A stretch of 27,137 nucleotides of DNA. It comes from Actinocrinis sp046724665 (GTDB lineage Bacteria > Actinomycetota > Actinomycetes > Streptomycetales > Catenulisporaceae). The notes under the pieces are model-generated. The model made no database searches, was not told where the DNA came from, and saw only the letters and a program-made list of their open reading frames with translations. Position 1 is the first letter of the stretch, and each line of letters starts with the position of its first letter. This document shows, piece after piece, positions 25,420 to 27,137 of the stretch. The stretch is taken from assembly GCA_046724665.1 (NCBI GenBank), contig JBKOWZ010000258.1, forward strand, positions 1 to 27,137, read 5' to 3'. The position numbers were made by a program, and so were the translations under genes.

Positions 25420-26882
25420 GCGCTCCTTCGCTACTCACCGGGCCGTATGCGGTACACAGCTCCAAGTTCGTCACCGGGTACAGCCGCAGCCGCATGCGTC
25501 ACCCGGAGCGCATCGAAGCCCTCGATGCGGTGGACCGACTCGCGTTGAGCCTGGCAGACCTCTGCCGCAACGCGGTGGACCCGCTCGCGATCGTCGCCGG
25601 GCTGGAGGCCGAGGGCTACAACGACCGCACGGCACGAGAGCGCTACGCCCTGCCGGACCTGTTCGCACTCGCCGATGAGCTGCACCGCAGGGTCCCCCGC
25701 GAGTTGGATCCACCCGACCCGCCGGCACCGCAGCCGACCGGCACAGCCCGCGCCATGCTGCGCGGGCTGTTGTTCGCCACGCCGTCGTTGTGCGCGATGG
25801 CCTTCCTGATCTCCGACCTGGACGGATTCGCGCGCCTGACGCTGGCCTGCGTGCAGGTGCTCGCCTGGGGCTACGGCCAGGGCATCGCGCACCTCGCGTA
25901 CAGCCGGCTCAACAACGCCGACCGCCCTGCCGCACTGCGTGTGCTGCGCGCGGGCACGGTGTACGCCCTGCTCACCTCCGTCTGGGTGCTCGGCGCGATG
26001 GAGTTGCTGCTCGCCACCCCGCTGACTGCACTCGTCCCCGCGGCCACCAGCCTGTGGTTCAGCCTCGCCGCGATTCCGGCGCTGGTACTCGGCTCGGAGT
26101 ACCGCCTCGCCGCCGCCCTCGCCCCGGCCGCACTAGGCGCCATCGCAGCGTGGCTCGGCGCATCCGACGACGCCGCACTGGTCGGGTCGCAGATCTCCGC
26201 CGCAGCGACAGTCGTGTTCATGTTCCAGCTGACGCGCACCGAACGCACCGCGCGCCCAGAAGAAACAGAACAAATAGAAGAAATGGAACAAACAGTAACG
26301 CCCGATGTAACGCGCCAAGAGATGCGTGACCTCATGCCGCACGCGTTATCGGGTCTAGGCATCGGAGCGTTGATCACGGTGGTGCTCGCCGGCCCGGTCG
26401 CGACAGGGCGGGGCCTAGCCGCGTTACACGCCGCCATCGTGCTCACGCTCGGCATGGGAGCAGGCGAGTGGCACGCGCGCTGGTACCAGCGACGCGTGAG
26501 CGTGCTGCTGTCCACCATCGCCGACCCGGCGCACTTCCCACCGCCGGCCGTCCTGTTGCTGGTGACCGCGCTGGCACGACAGATCGTGACGACGGCCGCG
26601 CTGGCGGGCGCGGCGTACGCACTGTTCGACAAGGGCGACCACGACGCCGTATGGCTCTACCTCTACGCGGTGGCCCTGGCGCCGGGCTTGCTGGCCATCC
26701 TCTTCCTGCGCGGCGTAGACGCGAACGCCGTGCTCTGGCCGATCGGGCTCGCCCTGGCGGCAACAGCCGTCGCGCTGCCGAGCCGCGACACGTCCGTACT
26801 GGCCGCACTCGCCGTGGAGTTCTCCGCACTGGCAGCCGTCCGTGCCGCCGACGCAACCGCACGCCCCTGGGTGCACATATGA
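25416..26882 (+). CDS. Polytopic membrane protein, possible PelG-like partner of the glycosyltransferase
   Basis: I do not recognise the family. The 488-residue protein has a soluble N-terminal region of about 110 residues (DPLAIVAGLEAEGYNDRTAR, ALPDLFALADELHRRVP) and then about 12 hydrophobic spans in two halves. The halves are separated near residues 275-305 by an acidic loop (ARPEETEQIEEMEQTVTPDV) encoded by an unusually A-rich stretch. Twelve spans with a position directly after pelF recall PelG, the MATE-like membrane protein that partners PelF, but no PelG signature was recognised. The start is the ATG overlapping the pelF stop, and the stop overlaps the next ATG, both as ATGA. Two TTA codons occur (26346, 26424). 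A role in moving the polymer across the membrane is inferred from context only. Confidence 0.7.
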   Translation: MSAPSLLTGPYAVHSSKFVTGYSRSRMRHPERIEALDAVDRLALSLADLCRNAVDPLAIVAGLEAEGYNDRTARERYALPDLFALADELHRRVPRELDPPDPPAPQPTGTARAMLRGLLFATPSLCAMAFLISDLDGFARLTLACVQVLAWGYGQGIAHLAYSRLNNADRPAALRVLRAGTVYALLTSVWVLGAMELLLATPLTALVPAATSLWFSLAAIPALVLGSEYRLAAALAPAALGAIAAWLGASDDAALVGSQISAAATVVFMFQLTRTERTARPEETEQIEEMEQTVTPDVTRQEMRDLMPHALSGLGIGALITVVLAGPVATGRGLAALHAAIVLTLGMGAGEWHARWYQRRVSVLLSTIADPAHFPPPAVLLLVTALARQIVTTAALAGAAYALFDKGDHDAVWLYLYAVALAPGLLAILFLRGVDANAVLWPIGLALAATAVALPSRDTSVLAALAVEFSALAAVRAADATARPWVHI

Positions 26883-27137
26883 CACCCGCCCAACCGACCC
26901 CCAGTCACTCGACACCTACTCAACTGACCACCTCTCACTCGCCCCTTGCCCAACTGACCATCACCCACCCAACCCCCACCCAACCGACCGCCGCCCATCC
27001 GACGCCCGCTCAACCGGCCATCACCCACCCACCTGCCGCCCAACTGACGCCCACTCAACCGACTTCCAACCACCCAACCGCCGCCCAACCGCCGGAGAGG
27101 ATAAGCCACCAGATCCAAAGAACGCCCCACACAAAGC
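26879..27137 (+). CDS. Start of an unrecognised repeat protein, truncated by the window end
   Basis: A frame open to the window edge (86 codons) starts at ATG 26879, which overlaps the previous stop as ATGA, the same linkage as between the two preceding genes. Its N-terminus MTPA is followed by five full decapeptide units of consensus Q-P/L-T-x-x-H-P/S-T/P-x-T/A, a half unit, and a sixth full unit, then PPERISHQIQRTPHTK. No signal peptide or membrane span is visible so far, so the repeat would be an extended Pro/Thr-rich N-terminal region in front of an unseen domain. DNA here is C-rich and G-poor, unlike neighbouring genes, so a non-coding repeat ahead of a later start is the alternative. 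The overlap and the in-phase 30-base repeat favour coding. Confidence 0.55.
   Translation, partial: MTPAQPTPSHSTPTQLTTSHSPLAQLTITHPTPTQPTAAHPTPAQPAITHPPAAQLTPTQPTSNHPTAAQPPERISHQIQRTPHTK
26891..27085 (+). repeat. Degenerate 30-bp tandem repeat encoding Gln/Pro/Thr/His decapeptides
   Basis: Units begin with CAACYG at 26891, 26921, 26951, 26981, 27011, 27041 (half unit, 15 bases) and 27056. Translated units are QPTPSHSTPT, QLTTSHSPLA, QLTITHPTPT, QPTAAHPTPA, QPAITHPPAA, QLTPT and QPTSNHPTAA. Protein pattern is kept better than DNA, which suggests selection on the peptide. Confidence 0.8.

Overview
The window is uniformly high-GC DNA from an actinobacterium, most likely a filamentous actinomycete. 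The evidence is strong G/C at third codon positions, rare TTA leucine codons confined to a few genes, GTG/TTG starts, and a GlgX/GlgP/GlgE/TreS/maltokinase cluster plus an isobutyryl-CoA mutase, both typical of Streptomyces and its relatives. Species cannot be fixed from the sequence alone.

Left part (1-10.6 kb), mixed metabolism. It opens with a 5'-truncated undecaprenyl-diphosphatase gene (uppP) converging on a MarR-type regulator. A DUF2127 membrane protein follows, divergent from ilvD (dihydroxyacid dehydratase). A second MarR gene sits directly behind ilvD and ends in a long transcript hairpin. icmA comes next; its diagnostic residues F80 and Q198 mark it as isobutyryl-CoA mutase large subunit rather than methylmalonyl-CoA mutase. 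On the minus strand a tight four-gene operon encodes two double-YbjQ-domain proteins, an unrecognised small protein and a metallo-beta-lactamase-fold hydrolase. An enoyl-CoA hydratase gene follows.

Middle part (10.7-21.5 kb), alpha-glucan and trehalose metabolism. glgX converges on glgP across a strong bidirectional hairpin. glgP diverges from glgE-treS-mak. Trehalose is isomerised to maltose (TreS), phosphorylated (Mak), and the maltose-1-phosphate is polymerised to alpha-1,4-glucan (GlgE). GlgP and GlgX degrade glucan. The branching enzyme gene glgB, often next to these genes, is absent from the window. GlgE carries about 49 extra residues ahead of its catalytic core.

Right part (21.7-27.1 kb), a putative exopolysaccharide locus. 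It encodes a secreted carbohydrate-deacetylase-like protein, a PelF-family glycosyltransferase, a polytopic membrane protein with about 12 spans, and the start of another reading frame with a Gln/Pro/Thr/His decapeptide repeat. The last three frames are chained by 4-base ATGA overlaps. The closest known logic is bacterial Pel or fungal galactosaminogalactan synthesis (polymerising glycosyltransferase, membrane partner, extracellular deacetylase). The membrane protein and the repeat protein are not recognised. This is the best candidate here for an undescribed system. Four of the five TTA codons found in plus-strand genes lie in this locus, and the fifth is in glgE.
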